Source: Paenibacillus cookii
Lineage (GTDB): Bacteria > Bacillota > Bacilli > Paenibacillales > Paenibacillaceae
DNA length: 64,000 bases
Direction of reading: 5' to 3'
Assembly: GCF_018333375.1 (NCBI RefSeq)
Contig: NZ_BORW01000030.1
Coordinates: 1-64,000, forward strand
A program made the position numbers and the translations under genes. Shown one piece after another: positions 42,837 through 51,891 of the stretch; position 1 is the stretch's first letter, and every line of letters starts with the position of its first letter. The notes under the pieces are model-generated. The model saw only the letters and a program-made list of their open reading frames with translations, was not told the origin of the DNA and ran no database searches.

Positions 42837-43688
42837 ATGACACAGAGAGGAAAAACATTGGCCGTGGCGCTCATCCAAGCCGACATCGAAATCGGCCGCC
42901 CGCAGGCCAATAAGGCTCACTTGGGGGACTTGATGGAAAAGGCGGTTCAAGGCGATCCGAAGCCGGACCTGCTGGTGCTGCCGGAGATGTGGAATACCGG
43001 GTACGCGCTGGAGCAAATACAGGAGATCGCCGATCCGGGCGGGGAGGACACGAGGGAATGGCTGTCGTCTTTTGCAAGGAGACACGGGGTCATGATCGTC
43101 GGGGGGTCCGCAGCCGTCAAGATCGAAGACCGCATTTACAACACGATGTACGCATTTGACCGGACCGGACGGCAGATCGGGGCATATTCGAAGCTGCACC
43201 TGTTCCGCCTGATGGACGAGGAGAAACATTTGACCGCCGGAAGCGCGCTCGTGAAGCTGGAGCTTGAAGGCCTGACGGCCGGCGCATCGATCTGCTATGA
43301 CATCCGTTTTCCGGAGCTGGCCCGGAGCCTGGCGCTTGACGGCGCCAAAATGCTGATCGTGCCGGCGGAATGGCCGCATCCCCGCCTTCGCCACTGGCGT
43401 ACGCTTTTGGCGGCGCGGGCGATCGAAAACCAAATGTACGTCGTCGCCTGCAACCGGGTGGGCAGCAGCCGGGGCACCGACTTTTTCGGCCATTCGATGA
43501 TCATCGATCCATGGGGCGAAATCGTCGCCGAAGGCGGCGAGACGGAGGAGATCGTCACGGGCTGCGTTTCGCCGGAGCTGGTGGACGAGGTACGGGGACG
43601 GATTCCTGTATTCGCGGATCGGCGGCCAGAGTTGTACGCGGATAGAAAACGGGGGGCGGACATCGACCAAGGTTCGCAGCCGCAATAA
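42837..43688 (+). CDS. mtnU: Nitrilase-superfamily amidohydrolase (MtnU/YkrU-like)
   Basis: 283 residues. The Glu-Lys-Cys triad is intact: LLVLPEMWNTGYALEQIQEI (Glu), GAYSKLHLFRL (Lys), GASICYDIRFPELARS (Cys). Nitrilase-family members next to mtnE are omega-amidases that cleave the alpha-ketoglutaramate made when glutamine is the amino donor, which pulls the transamination forward. AAGGAGGAG stands upstream of the ATG. It diverges from mtnE with about 190 bases between, where I saw no SAM riboswitch. Confidence 0.9.
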   Translation: MTQRGKTLAVALIQADIEIGRPQANKAHLGDLMEKAVQGDPKPDLLVLPEMWNTGYALEQIQEIADPGGEDTREWLSSFARRHGVMIVGGSAAVKIEDRIYNTMYAFDRTGRQIGAYSKLHLFRLMDEEKHLTAGSALVKLELEGLTAGASICYDIRFPELARSLALDGAKMLIVPAEWPHPRLRHWRTLLAARAIENQMYVVACNRVGSSRGTDFFGHSMIIDPWGEIVAEGGETEEIVTGCVSPELVDEVRGRIPVFADRRPELYADRKRGADIDQGSQPQ

Positions 43689-43690
43689 AT

Positions 43691-43740
43691 AAAAAAGGAA
43701 CGAGCCTTTTGAAACGTTTCATCAGGCCCGTTCCTTTTTA
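43691..43740. terminator. Bidirectional terminator between mtnU and lysR
   Basis: AAAAAAGGAACGAGCC pairs with GGCCCGTTCCTTTTT, enclosing a second stem GAAAC/GTTTC; T-rich on both sides. Confidence 0.88.
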
Positions 43741-44652
43741 TTTGACCAATTCCCGCATCGTTTCCCGGAATGTCTCGATAAATGCTTCTGCCGCTTTGGA
43801 CAGATAACGTCCGCGCCGGTAGGCGATCACCAGCGTCCGGCTGGGGACGGGCTCCGCGAGCGGAAGGTACACCGGAACGAATTCGCTTCTCGACGATCGG
43901 GAAATGAACCTTGGCACCAGCGTGATGCCCATCCCGGTCGCGACCAGCGACTGGATCGTTTCCATGTTGCTGCTTTCGAACACCACCTTCGGCTCGAACC
44001 CGGCTTGCTGGCACAGGTCGAAGGTGATTTTGCGGAAACCCTGGCCTTTTTTCAGCACGATAAACGATTCCTCGCTTAATTCCTCGATGCGCACGGGGAG
44101 CGGTTTGCCGTGATTCGTCCTTTCCGCCAGAGGATGCCCCTCAGGCACCGCAAGGTCGATGTCCTCCTCTCCGATGACCTCGTAAGCAAGGGAAGGCTCC
44201 AGAAGCGGCAGCGCAAGCAGGCTCAGGTCGGTTTTGCCGCCGGCGGTAAGTTTCTCGAGATTCATGGATGAATCCTCGAGAAGCGTGATTTCGATTTCGG
44301 GATACTTTCGCTTGAACGAAGGAAGGACATGGGGCAGCAAATGCGCGCCTGTAATCGGCATGCTGCCCACGACCACCTTGCCGCCCCGCAGCTGCGAAAT
44401 GTCCGACATTTCCTGGCGAAGCAGCTCCACCGCGTCCATGATCTTTTGCGCCTGTTCCATAAATGAAGCTCCTGCATGCGTCAGCTCGACCGTGCTTGTG
44501 TTCCGCTGAAAAAGCAGCACGCCGAGTTCCTTTTCCAGCTTGGACAGCTGCTGGCTGAGGGAAGGCTGGGCGATGTGCAGCTTTTCGGCCGCCCGCGAAA
44601 AATTGCGCTCCGCCGCGATCTGCAATGCGTATTGAAGTTGTCTCAGTTCCAT
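43738..44652 (-). CDS. LysR-family transcriptional regulator
   Basis: 304 residues. The N-terminal winged helix is standard: MELRQLQYALQIAAERNFSR, then AAEKLHIAQPSLSQQLSKLE and TSTVELTHAG. The rest is a periplasmic-binding-protein-like effector domain (GKVVVGSMPITGAHLLPHVL, ESSNMETIQSLVATGMGITL). I took the start at 44652, where the conserved family begins; an ATG at 44682 would add ten residues. It diverges from leuC with about 190 bases between, so it may regulate leuCD and itself. The inducer is unknown. Confidence 0.9.
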   Translation of the reverse strand: MELRQLQYALQIAAERNFSRAAEKLHIAQPSLSQQLSKLEKELGVLLFQRNTSTVELTHAGASFMEQAQKIMDAVELLRQEMSDISQLRGGKVVVGSMPITGAHLLPHVLPSFKRKYPEIEITLLEDSSMNLEKLTAGGKTDLSLLALPLLEPSLAYEVIGEEDIDLAVPEGHPLAERTNHGKPLPVRIEELSEESFIVLKKGQGFRKITFDLCQQAGFEPKVVFESSNMETIQSLVATGMGITLVPRFISRSSRSEFVPVYLPLAEPVPSRTLVIAYRRGRYLSKAAEAFIETFRETMRELVK

Positions 44653-44703
44653 GTTCACCGGTCCCATCGTCTTTTGAATCATTCGAAATACGGATGTCCT
44701 TCT

Positions 44704-44770
44704 AATAGTTATTTCCTATTACGTTTATAGATATTATATCTTGGAACTATGAAGAAACCAATGCTATATT
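44704..44770 (+). promoter_or_regulatory. leuC promoter with a candidate LysR box
   Basis: TTGGAA (44741-44746), 18-base spacer, TATATT (44765-44770) fits a leuC promoter. AATAG-N7-CTATT (44704-44720) contains T-N11-A (44706/44718), the LysR-type binding core, about 20 bases upstream of the -35. Confidence 0.55.
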
Positions 44771-44846
44771 TATTTCATTCAAGTCGCGCCGCTGACCCGG
44801 CGGCAGACTTAACCAAGGACGTTATAACCACGATGAGGTGAAAAAG

Positions 44847-46268
44847 ATGAGTAAAAGAACAATGTTTGAAAAAATCTGGGATAACCACGTGATTCATCAG
44901 GAAGAAGGCAAGCCAAGCATCCTCTACATCGATTTGCATCTCGTCCATGAAGTGACTTCCCCGCAGGCGTTCGAAGGACTTCGCCTCAGCGGCCGCAAGG
45001 TCCGCCGTCCGGAGCTGACCTTCGCCACGATGGACCACAACGTGCCGACGAAAGACCGTTTCAACATCAAAGACCCGATTTCGAAGCAGCAGATCGATAC
45101 GCTGACCCAAAACTGCCGCGATTTCGGCGTGACGCTGTACGATCTCGAAACGATCGACCAAGGGGTCGTCCACGTCATGGGTCCCGAGCTCGGACTGACG
45201 CATCCGGGCAAAACGATCGTTTGCGGCGACAGCCATACCTCCACGCACGGCGCTTTCGGCGCCCTGGCCTTCGGAATCGGAACGAGCGAGGTCGAGCACG
45301 TGCTCGCAACGCAGTGCCTGCAGCAGGCCAAAGCCAAAACGATGGAGGTCCGCTTCGTCGGCAAACGCAAACCGGGCATTACGGCTAAAGACATGATCCT
45401 CGGCGTCATCGCCAAATACGGAACGGACTTTGCGACGGGCTACGTCATCGAATATACGGGCGAAGCCATTCGCGAGCTGACGATGGAAGAGCGCATGACC
45501 GTGTGCAACATGTCCATCGAGGGCGGAGCGCGCGCCGGCATGATCGCGCCGGACGAAACGACGTTCGAATATCTGCGCGGCCGCCAGTACGTGCCTGCGG
45601 GCGAAGAATTCGAAAAGAGAGTGGAAGAATGGAAGCAGCTTGTCACCGACGAAGGGGCGACGTACGACAAGGTCGTGGAGTTCGACGTTGAAACCTTGAT
45701 CCCGCAAGTGACTTGGGGTACCAGCCCGGGCATGGGAACGGACATCACGGCAAAAGTGCCGGTGCCTGCGGAGCTGCCGACCGAAAACGAGCGGAAAGCC
45801 GCTGAAAAAGCGATCGAATATATGGGACTCGTTCCGGGTACGCCAATGACGGACATCGAAATCGACTACGTGTTCATCGGCTCCTGCACGAACGGGCGTA
45901 TCGAAGACCTTCGCGCCGCCGCCGAAGTGGCCAAAGGCTACAAAGTTTCCGACCGGGTAACGGCCATCGTCGTGCCGGGCTCCGGACGCGTGAAGCTGCA
46001 AGCCGAGAAGGAAGGCCTCGACAAAATCTTTATCGAAGCGGGCTTTGAATGGCGCGATGCCGGATGCAGCATGTGCCTTGCGATGAACCCGGACGTATTG
46101 CAGCCTGGGCAGCGCTGCGCATCGACCTCCAACCGGAACTTCGAAGGACGTCAAGGACGCGGCGGACGTACGCATCTGGTTTCCCCTGCAATGGCTGCGG
46201 CAGCAGCGATCAAAGGGCGGTTCACCGACGTTCGCGACTGGAAATTCAAAACTGAAGTGGTTAGCTAA
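44847..46268 (+). CDS. leuC: 3-isopropylmalate dehydratase large subunit
   Basis: 473 residues. The three Fe-S cysteines are visible in FIGSCTNGRIEDLRAAAEVA and DAGCSMCLAMNPDVL. VCGDSHTSTHGAFGALAFGI and SNRNFEGRQGRGGRTHLVSP are aconitase-family signatures. With LeuD it isomerises 2-isopropylmalate to 3-isopropylmalate in leucine synthesis. GAGGTG lies six bases before ATG 44847, preferred over an upstream GTG. leuD follows by 14 bases; leuA and leuB are not in the window. Confidence 0.97.
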   Translation: MSKRTMFEKIWDNHVIHQEEGKPSILYIDLHLVHEVTSPQAFEGLRLSGRKVRRPELTFATMDHNVPTKDRFNIKDPISKQQIDTLTQNCRDFGVTLYDLETIDQGVVHVMGPELGLTHPGKTIVCGDSHTSTHGAFGALAFGIGTSEVEHVLATQCLQQAKAKTMEVRFVGKRKPGITAKDMILGVIAKYGTDFATGYVIEYTGEAIRELTMEERMTVCNMSIEGGARAGMIAPDETTFEYLRGRQYVPAGEEFEKRVEEWKQLVTDEGATYDKVVEFDVETLIPQVTWGTSPGMGTDITAKVPVPAELPTENERKAAEKAIEYMGLVPGTPMTDIEIDYVFIGSCTNGRIEDLRAAAEVAKGYKVSDRVTAIVVPGSGRVKLQAEKEGLDKIFIEAGFEWRDAGCSMCLAMNPDVLQPGQRCASTSNRNFEGRQGRGGRTHLVSPAMAAAAAIKGRFTDVRDWKFKTEVVS

Positions 46269-46282
46269 GGAGGACAACGAAC

Positions 46283-46885
46283 ATGGAAGCTTTTACTAAA
46301 TTGACCGGACTTGTTGCCCCGGTAGACCGGGTAAACGTGGATACGGACGCAATCATCCCCAAACAATTTTTGAAACGGATCGAACGGACCGGCTTCGGAC
46401 AATTCCTGTTCTATGAATGGAGATTCGACGAGCAAGGAAACGACATCGCCGATTTTTCGTTGAACCAGCCGCGCTACAAGGGCGCTTCGATCCTGATTTC
46501 CAGAGCCAATTTCGGCTGCGGCTCTTCCCGCGAGCATGCGCCTTGGGCGATCCTGGACTACGGCTTCAAATGCATCATCGCGCCGTCGTTTGCGGACATT
46601 TTCTATAACAACTGCTTCAAAAACGGAATTTTGCCGATCAAGCTTTCCGAAGAGCAGGTGGAGGAACTGTTCCAGCGCACCGCGGCCAATGAAGGTTATG
46701 AGCTGAACGTCGATTTGGAAAACAAAACGATCACCGACAACCAAGGCCTGCACATCGGCTTCGATCTGGATGAGCATCGCCGCCAGTTCCTGCTCCAAGG
46801 CCTGGACGACATCGGTTTGACGCTGCAGCATGAGGACGAAATCGCCGCTTATGAGCAAAAGCATGCTTCGCGCCTGTTCGCTTAA
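46283..46885 (+). CDS. leuD: 3-isopropylmalate dehydratase small subunit
   Basis: 200 residues, normal for LeuD. VNVDTDAIIPKQFLKRIERT near the N-terminus and ISRANFGCGSSREHAPWAIL are the family signatures of the swivelling domain. It completes the LeuCD dehydratase. AAGGAGG stands before the ATG, 14 bases after the leuC stop. A strong terminator follows, so leuCD forms a two-gene operon. Confidence 0.97.
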   Translation: MEAFTKLTGLVAPVDRVNVDTDAIIPKQFLKRIERTGFGQFLFYEWRFDEQGNDIADFSLNQPRYKGASILISRANFGCGSSREHAPWAILDYGFKCIIAPSFADIFYNNCFKNGILPIKLSEEQVEELFQRTAANEGYELNVDLENKTITDNQGLHIGFDLDEHRRQFLLQGLDDIGLTLQHEDEIAAYEQKHASRLFA

Positions 46886-47236
46886 GCAGCGGCGAAGTTT
46901 ATCCGATTTGGGCCGTCTATCAGCTCGGCCTGCAAAGGCTCCTATTTTCCCTCAGGAAATAGGAGCCTTTTTTTGCGGCTTGCGCGAAACATGTCGTCAT
47001 GGAAAACGCAAAAAGCCCGAAACCCCGCCATGATCCTACGCACGGTCGATTAGGCTGTTTATATGGCGGATTTTGCAACGACGGAAAATAAACAGGCAAA
47101 AAATGAAAGTTCGGCAGGAAAAAGATGGGTGGATGGCGAATATTGCCTGCATAGCGAAGATTATGAACATTTTTAGATAGATTTGTTTCATATTGCCTGT
47201 TTACCGGCAAAAAAATCAGATTGGCAGAGGTGTACA
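46886..47236. other. Intergenic region before the first amidase gene
   Basis: About 350 bases. It has the leuCD terminator, then an inverted pair CTGTTTAT (47055-47062)/ATAAACAG (47088-47095) and two copies of ATTGCCTG downstream. These are possible control sites for the amidase gene, but I can assign none. Confidence 0.4.
46934..46974 (+). terminator. Terminator of leuCD
   Basis: A 14-bp stem AAAGGCTCCTATTT/AAATAGGAGCCTTT, loop TCCCTCAGG, then T run. Confidence 0.93.
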
Positions 47237-48769
47237 ATGAAGAAAATCGGATTTTTACTGTTTTTGTTGTCGTTATTGATCCTGTTGGTTCCGCTTCAGA
47301 ACCAGGCGTCGGCCAGCGAAGCGCGCGTCCACATCTTTTTGGACGGCAGCGAGCTGAACGTGTCCAAAGACGCCAAAGTAACGAACGTGAACGGAAGCAT
47401 CATGGTTCCCTTTCGCGTGATCGGGGAGAATCTCGGCTTTGACGTGAAATGGGAGCAAAAATCGAAGAAGGTTCTGATCAGCAAAGACAAAACGTCGATG
47501 GAACTGGCCGTGAACCAAAAAAACGCCACGGTAAACGGGAAAAAGGTTAAGCTGGACACCCCGCCGCTGCTGGACAAAAACATCGTAAGCGTACCCGTCC
47601 GTTTCGTGAGCGAACAAATGGGACTCCGCGTGAGCTGGGATAACGCCGACAAGGCGGTGTACCTGACGACGGCCGAAGCGCCGCCTGCCAAGGATAACGG
47701 AACCGGGGCGGGCGCGGGAGACGTGCCTGTGCCTCCGCCGGTAACCCGGCCGGATTCCACGGGAAATCCTTCGGACGGGCAGGATGAGGGAACGGGTCCT
47801 GTTACGACGACGCCGGCCGCCGGCCAGGCGCTCATCAACGGTATCAGCTTCAGCGAAAATCGCCTGATGGTCTCTACGCAAGGCGGAGCGGTGACGCCGA
47901 AAGTATTCACGATGTCCGGGCCCGACCGGGTCGTCGTCGATCTGCCGAACACTTCCTTTTCGCCGGATTTTCTGGGCGGACAAGCTGCCGGCGTGGGCAA
48001 CCAGAGTGAACTCGAAGTGAGCGGTTATCCGGACGTGTCGAAGATCCGTTACTCCCAGTTCAGCAGCAATCCTGCTACGGTGAGGATCGTCATTGTTTTG
48101 AATTACGCGAAGGATTATGCGGTATACAACGAAAATGAAGGGCCGGATTCGGGATTGCTGATCGTAGACTTGAACAAAACGGGCAGCGCCGAACCCCCTG
48201 TAACGCCTCCGGTCGGCGGCAACGGCAAAAAGGTCGTCGTCATCGACGCGGGCCACGGGGACCAGGATCCGGGCACAACGGGATATTCGAAAACCAAAGA
48301 AAAGGATTTCAACCTGGCCGTCGCCTTGAAAGTAGGGCAGCTGCTGGCCAACGAACCCGGCATCGATTATGTGCTGACCCGCAGCGACGATACCTACCTG
48401 AAGCTTGCGGAAAGAGCGAAGATCGCCAACGATTTGAATGCGGACGTATTCGTTTCCATACACGCCAATAGTACTGGCGATAAATCGACAGCGGCCAACG
48501 GCACTGAAACATACTACCAACGGGATGCAAGCAAGGAATTGGCCCGAGTGATCCATAATTATGTGAGCAAAGCCACCGGCCTGAAGGATCGAGGCTATAA
48601 GTACGGGAATTTTCATGTCATCCGGGAAACGAAGATGCCGGCCGTATTGATTGAATCGGGGTTCATCTCCAATCCGAAAGACGAGGCGGCGTTGTTCAGC
48701 GAAAGCGTGCAAAATGCCATCGCCCAGGCTATTGTGGACGGAATCAAGGAATATCTCGGCATTCAGTAA
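47237..48769 (+). CDS. N-acetylmuramoyl-L-alanine amidase (stalk-AMIN-Amidase_3), copy 1
   Basis: 510 residues. A signal peptide (MKKIGFLLFLLSLLILLVPL ending near ASA) is followed by a copper-amine-oxidase-like stalk domain (about 30-140, IMVPFRVIGENLGFDVKWEQ). A Pro/Gly linker, an AMIN domain (about 195-310) and a zinc amidase_3 domain from about 330 come next. Zinc ligands lie in VIDAGHGDQDPGT, KTKEKDFNLAVA and FVSIHANST; the catalytic Glu is in VLIESGFIS. It is exported and cuts the amide between muramic acid and the peptide stem. The start at 47237 follows GAGGTG. The GerMN lipoprotein gene follows by 35 bases. Confidence 0.95.
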   Translation: MKKIGFLLFLLSLLILLVPLQNQASASEARVHIFLDGSELNVSKDAKVTNVNGSIMVPFRVIGENLGFDVKWEQKSKKVLISKDKTSMELAVNQKNATVNGKKVKLDTPPLLDKNIVSVPVRFVSEQMGLRVSWDNADKAVYLTTAEAPPAKDNGTGAGAGDVPVPPPVTRPDSTGNPSDGQDEGTGPVTTTPAAGQALINGISFSENRLMVSTQGGAVTPKVFTMSGPDRVVVDLPNTSFSPDFLGGQAAGVGNQSELEVSGYPDVSKIRYSQFSSNPATVRIVIVLNYAKDYAVYNENEGPDSGLLIVDLNKTGSAEPPVTPPVGGNGKKVVVIDAGHGDQDPGTTGYSKTKEKDFNLAVALKVGQLLANEPGIDYVLTRSDDTYLKLAERAKIANDLNADVFVSIHANSTGDKSTAANGTETYYQRDASKELARVIHNYVSKATGLKDRGYKYGNFHVIRETKMPAVLIESGFISNPKDEAALFSESVQNAIAQAIVDGIKEYLGIQ

Positions 48770-48804
48770 TAAAGACGTTTTGCAAGGAAGAAGGAGGCAG
48801 TTAA

Positions 48805-49491
48805 GTGAATAAAAAGCTATTAAGCGCGGCGCTTTTGGCCCTTGTCATGGTGGCGGGAGCAGGCTGCGGCCAAAAACCGGCGGCAGCGCCTGCCGCGCAG
48901 GAAACCACGCAGCAGCCCGGCGATACGTCCGTCAACGCGGCCCAGCCCGATCCAACCGATCTAACCGATTCGACCGAACCTGAACAGACAGGGGACGGAC
49001 AGGAAGGGAAGGAAACGGCGCCGAACCAGACCGATAAGCCGGACGAGTCGGACAAGCCGGACAAGCAGCCGCAAAAGCCGGAGGAACCGTCCGTTCAGAA
49101 GCAGACGATCGAAGTCTATTATACGGACCCGCAGGAGCTTGAACTGAAAAAAAGCGAAAAGGAAATCAAGTTCGGCCAGGAAAACGATAAATACAAAGCG
49201 GCTTTTAAGGCGCTGCAGGAAAGCGGGGACGCCGATTTGATCCCGCTGTGGGGCAAAATGGAGCTGAAATCGCTGGAGTTCAAGGAAGGCATGGTAACGC
49301 TTGATGTTCATATGCCGGATGAAGCCCGCCTTGGCGCCGGCGGCGAACAGTTTGCCCTGGATGCGCTGACCAAAACCATGTTCCAATTCAAAGAGGTGGA
49401 ATCGATCGAGCTGCTCGTGGACGGGCAAAAGCTCGAAAGCCTGATGGGGCATATGGATCTGGACCATCCGATCAAGCGAAACGGGAACTAA
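48805..49491 (+). CDS. GerMN-domain lipoprotein, copy 1
   Basis: 228 residues from GTG 48805 behind AAGGAGG. The signal (LLSAALLALVMVAGAGC) ends in a lipobox-like Cys, so it is probably lipid-anchored outside the membrane. A long low-complexity Pro/Asp/Lys stretch serves as spacer. The C-terminal 110 residues are a GerMN domain (IEVYYTDPQELELKK, VTLDVHMPDEARLGAGGEQF). GerM proteins act in sporulation and germination, holding together secretion-like complexes; here the gene is paired with an amidase, suggesting a cell-wall role. Confidence 0.88.
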   Translation: MNKKLLSAALLALVMVAGAGCGQKPAAAPAAQETTQQPGDTSVNAAQPDPTDLTDSTEPEQTGDGQEGKETAPNQTDKPDESDKPDKQPQKPEEPSVQKQTIEVYYTDPQELELKKSEKEIKFGQENDKYKAAFKALQESGDADLIPLWGKMELKSLEFKEGMVTLDVHMPDEARLGAGGEQFALDALTKTMFQFKEVESIELLVDGQKLESLMGHMDLDHPIKRNGN

Positions 49492-49519
49492 TCCGCAAAC
49501 GCAAACACGACACGAAACG

Positions 49520-49562
49520 AAGACCGTCTGTTCGGGCCCAGGCCCATACCGGCGGTCTTTTT
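49520..49562 (+). terminator. Terminator after the first amidase-GerMN pair
   Basis: AAGACCG pairs with CGGTCTT, enclosing GGGCCC-type inner pairing, then T5. Confidence 0.8.
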
Positions 49563-49767
49563 GTTTATGCTTAAAGAGTTCTGCGGAAGAGGCACAAAAG
49601 CATCGATTTGTCTACCTTAAGCCATAGTTAAAGTTTTGCATAAAGAGGAATATATTCGCAACTTTTCGCAGCTTCCGACGTCTAACTTATGTCTGGTGAT
49701 GTCGAAGGATAGCCAAAGCCGAAACGTCAGAGCTAACGACAAAAATTTAAGAATGGAAGGGTGAAGG

Positions 49768-51183
49768 ATGAAAAAATTTGGTTTTATGGCAGTGCTCCTC
49801 TTTGTCTTCATTTTGGCGTTTCCTCACAATGGACAGGCTGCGGCGGGAAGTGCCAAAATTGTTCTGGACGACAAAGAACTGAGTCTGTCGGGAAATGCAA
49901 AAGTGGAAAATGTAAATGGCAATGTTATGATTCCATTACGTGTCGTCGGAGAGAATCTGGGGTTTGACGTCGCATGGGAAAAAAAGACGCGCACGGTAAC
50001 CATACAAAAAGATTCCAAAGTCATGAAGCTGGTCGTCGGCCAAAAAACGGCCGAAGTGGACGGCAAAAAAACGTCCATGAATATCGCCCCCATTTTGCGC
50101 ACGGACACGGTAATCGTGCCGATCCGCTTCGTCAGCGAAGAAATGGGTCTCACGGTATATTGGGACAATCAGAAAAAGATCGTAAACTTATATACCCCGA
50201 ATTTCGGGAGCGGAAACGGCGATGCGGGAACCGGCGCCGGGAACGGAACGAATCCGGATGCCGGCAGCGGAGCCGCCGCGCAGGTTGACGGCATCAGCTT
50301 CAGCGACAACCGGCTGATGATCGCCGTTACCGGGAAAGCGAAAGTGAACGACTTTAAAATGAGCGGACCGGACCGCATCGTCGTCGATCTCGAAAATACG
50401 GGATTTTCGGACACGTTCAGCAGCGCGTCCCTGGACCAGAACAAAACGGGCTCCCTGGACGTCAACGGTTATCCGGATGTTTCAAAGGTCAGATATTCGT
50501 TATATAACAGCAATCCTTCAACCGTTCGGATCGTTATCGATCTGAATTATTCCAAAAATTATAAGCTGACGAACGACAACGGTTTATACATCGTCGATTT
50601 GAACACATCAGACAGCGGCACGCCGTCCAAACCCGGCACAAGCGGGAAAAAGATCGTCGTCATCGATGCCGGACACGGCGACCATGACCCGGGAACGACG
50701 GGCGTGACAGGCAAAAAGGAGAAGGACTTTAATTTGGCGATGGCCTTGAAGGTCGGCAAAATTTTGGAGCAGGATTCGAACTTCGAAGTGGTCTTGACCC
50801 GGAGCGACGATACGTTCCTTGAACTGAAAGAACGGGCGAAAATCGCCAACGACTTGAAAGCGGACGTGTTCGTATCGATCCACGCGAACAGCGCGGGTTC
50901 CTCGGCGGCAACCGGCAGCGAGACCTACTACCAGCGGGAAGCCAGCAAAACGCTTGCGAACGTGATGCACAAGCATTTGGTACAAGCTACCGGCTTGAAG
51001 GACCGCGGCGTGCGTTACGGCAATTTCCATGTCATCCGCGAAACGAAAATGCCGGCCGTTTTGCTTGAAGTAGGATATTTGAGCAACAAAAACGACGAAG
51101 CCGCCCTCTTTTCGGAAAGCTTCCAGCAGCGTGTTGCCCAAGGAATTGCAGATGGAATCAAAGAATATTTGGGTGTTCAATAA
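49768..51183 (+). CDS. N-acetylmuramoyl-L-alanine amidase (stalk-AMIN-Amidase_3), copy 2
   Basis: 471 residues, same domain order as the protein at 47237: signal peptide (MKKFGFMAVLLFVFILAF), stalk domain (IPLRVVGENLGFDVAWEK), a shorter Gly/Asn linker, AMIN (IDLNYSKNYKLTNDNG), and amidase_3 from about residue 290 (VIDAGHGDHDPGTTG, KEKDFNLAMA, FVSIHANSAG, VLLEVGYLSN). All zinc ligands are kept. The two copies are similar along their whole length, mostly differing in the linker. AAGG in GGAAGGGTGAAGG serves as ribosome site. It pairs with its own GerMN lipoprotein gene, 30 bases downstream. Confidence 0.95.
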   Translation: MKKFGFMAVLLFVFILAFPHNGQAAAGSAKIVLDDKELSLSGNAKVENVNGNVMIPLRVVGENLGFDVAWEKKTRTVTIQKDSKVMKLVVGQKTAEVDGKKTSMNIAPILRTDTVIVPIRFVSEEMGLTVYWDNQKKIVNLYTPNFGSGNGDAGTGAGNGTNPDAGSGAAAQVDGISFSDNRLMIAVTGKAKVNDFKMSGPDRIVVDLENTGFSDTFSSASLDQNKTGSLDVNGYPDVSKVRYSLYNSNPSTVRIVIDLNYSKNYKLTNDNGLYIVDLNTSDSGTPSKPGTSGKKIVVIDAGHGDHDPGTTGVTGKKEKDFNLAMALKVGKILEQDSNFEVVLTRSDDTFLELKERAKIANDLKADVFVSIHANSAGSSAATGSETYYQREASKTLANVMHKHLVQATGLKDRGVRYGNFHVIRETKMPAVLLEVGYLSNKNDEAALFSESFQQRVAQGIADGIKEYLGVQ

Positions 51184-51213
51184 TGAATGTCCCTTTTTAG
51201 GAGGCGGTACAGA

Positions 51214-51891
51214 ATGAGCAGAAAAATTTGGTGTGCAGGCATTTTGGCTTTGGTGATGGTCGCCTCGGCCGGCTGCGGCCAAAAGCCGACATCCGCACCG
51301 GAAAGCGGACAACAACAACAGGAGACCGTTTCGGGCGAACAGCAGCAGCAAACGACGGGAAGCGGCGGCGAGAGCGTCAGCGAACCGAAGACCGAAGAAA
51401 ACGGAAACGGAAGCGGAAGCGACGCGGGCAAAGAACCGTCCCAGGGGAACGTTTCTCCGGGCAAAGAGGTTTCATCGCAAAAGCCGCCGGAGTCGACGGC
51501 CAAAAAAGAAACGATCGACGTGTATTACACGGACCCGGAAGAGCTCGATCTGAAAAAATCCCGGAAGGAAATCAGCTATAAGGACGAAGCCGACAAATAC
51601 GCGGCAGCTTACAAAGCGCTGCAGTCGAGCGGCAACGCCGACCTGATTCCGCTTTGGGGGGAAATCGAACTGAAAAAGCTTGACTTTAAAGACGGGCAAA
51701 TCACCATGGACGTTCATATGCCGGATGAAGCTAGGCTCGGAGCCGGCGGCGAACAATTCGCCCTGGATGCGCTCACCAAAACCATGTTCCAGTTTGACGA
51801 AGTCAAGTCCGTGGAGCTTTTGGTGGACGGAGCCAAGGTGGAGAGCCTGATGGGCCACGTCGATTTGGAACATCCGTTGACAAGACATTGA
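51214..51891 (+). CDS. GerMN-domain lipoprotein, copy 2
   Basis: 225 residues from ATG 51214 behind TAGGAGG. Signal and lipobox-like Cys (AGILALVMVASAGC), a Gln/Ser/Gly/Asn-rich spacer, then a GerMN domain almost parallel to copy 1 (IDVYYTDPEELDLKK, ITMDVHMPDEARLGAGGEQF). The spacers of the two copies differ greatly while the GerMN parts are close, as expected for an old duplication with a freely drifting linker. The longer frame from 51187 has no ribosome site. Confidence 0.88.
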   Translation: MSRKIWCAGILALVMVASAGCGQKPTSAPESGQQQQETVSGEQQQQTTGSGGESVSEPKTEENGNGSGSDAGKEPSQGNVSPGKEVSSQKPPESTAKKETIDVYYTDPEELDLKKSRKEISYKDEADKYAAAYKALQSSGNADLIPLWGEIELKKLDFKDGQITMDVHMPDEARLGAGGEQFALDALTKTMFQFDEVKSVELLVDGAKVESLMGHVDLEHPLTRH

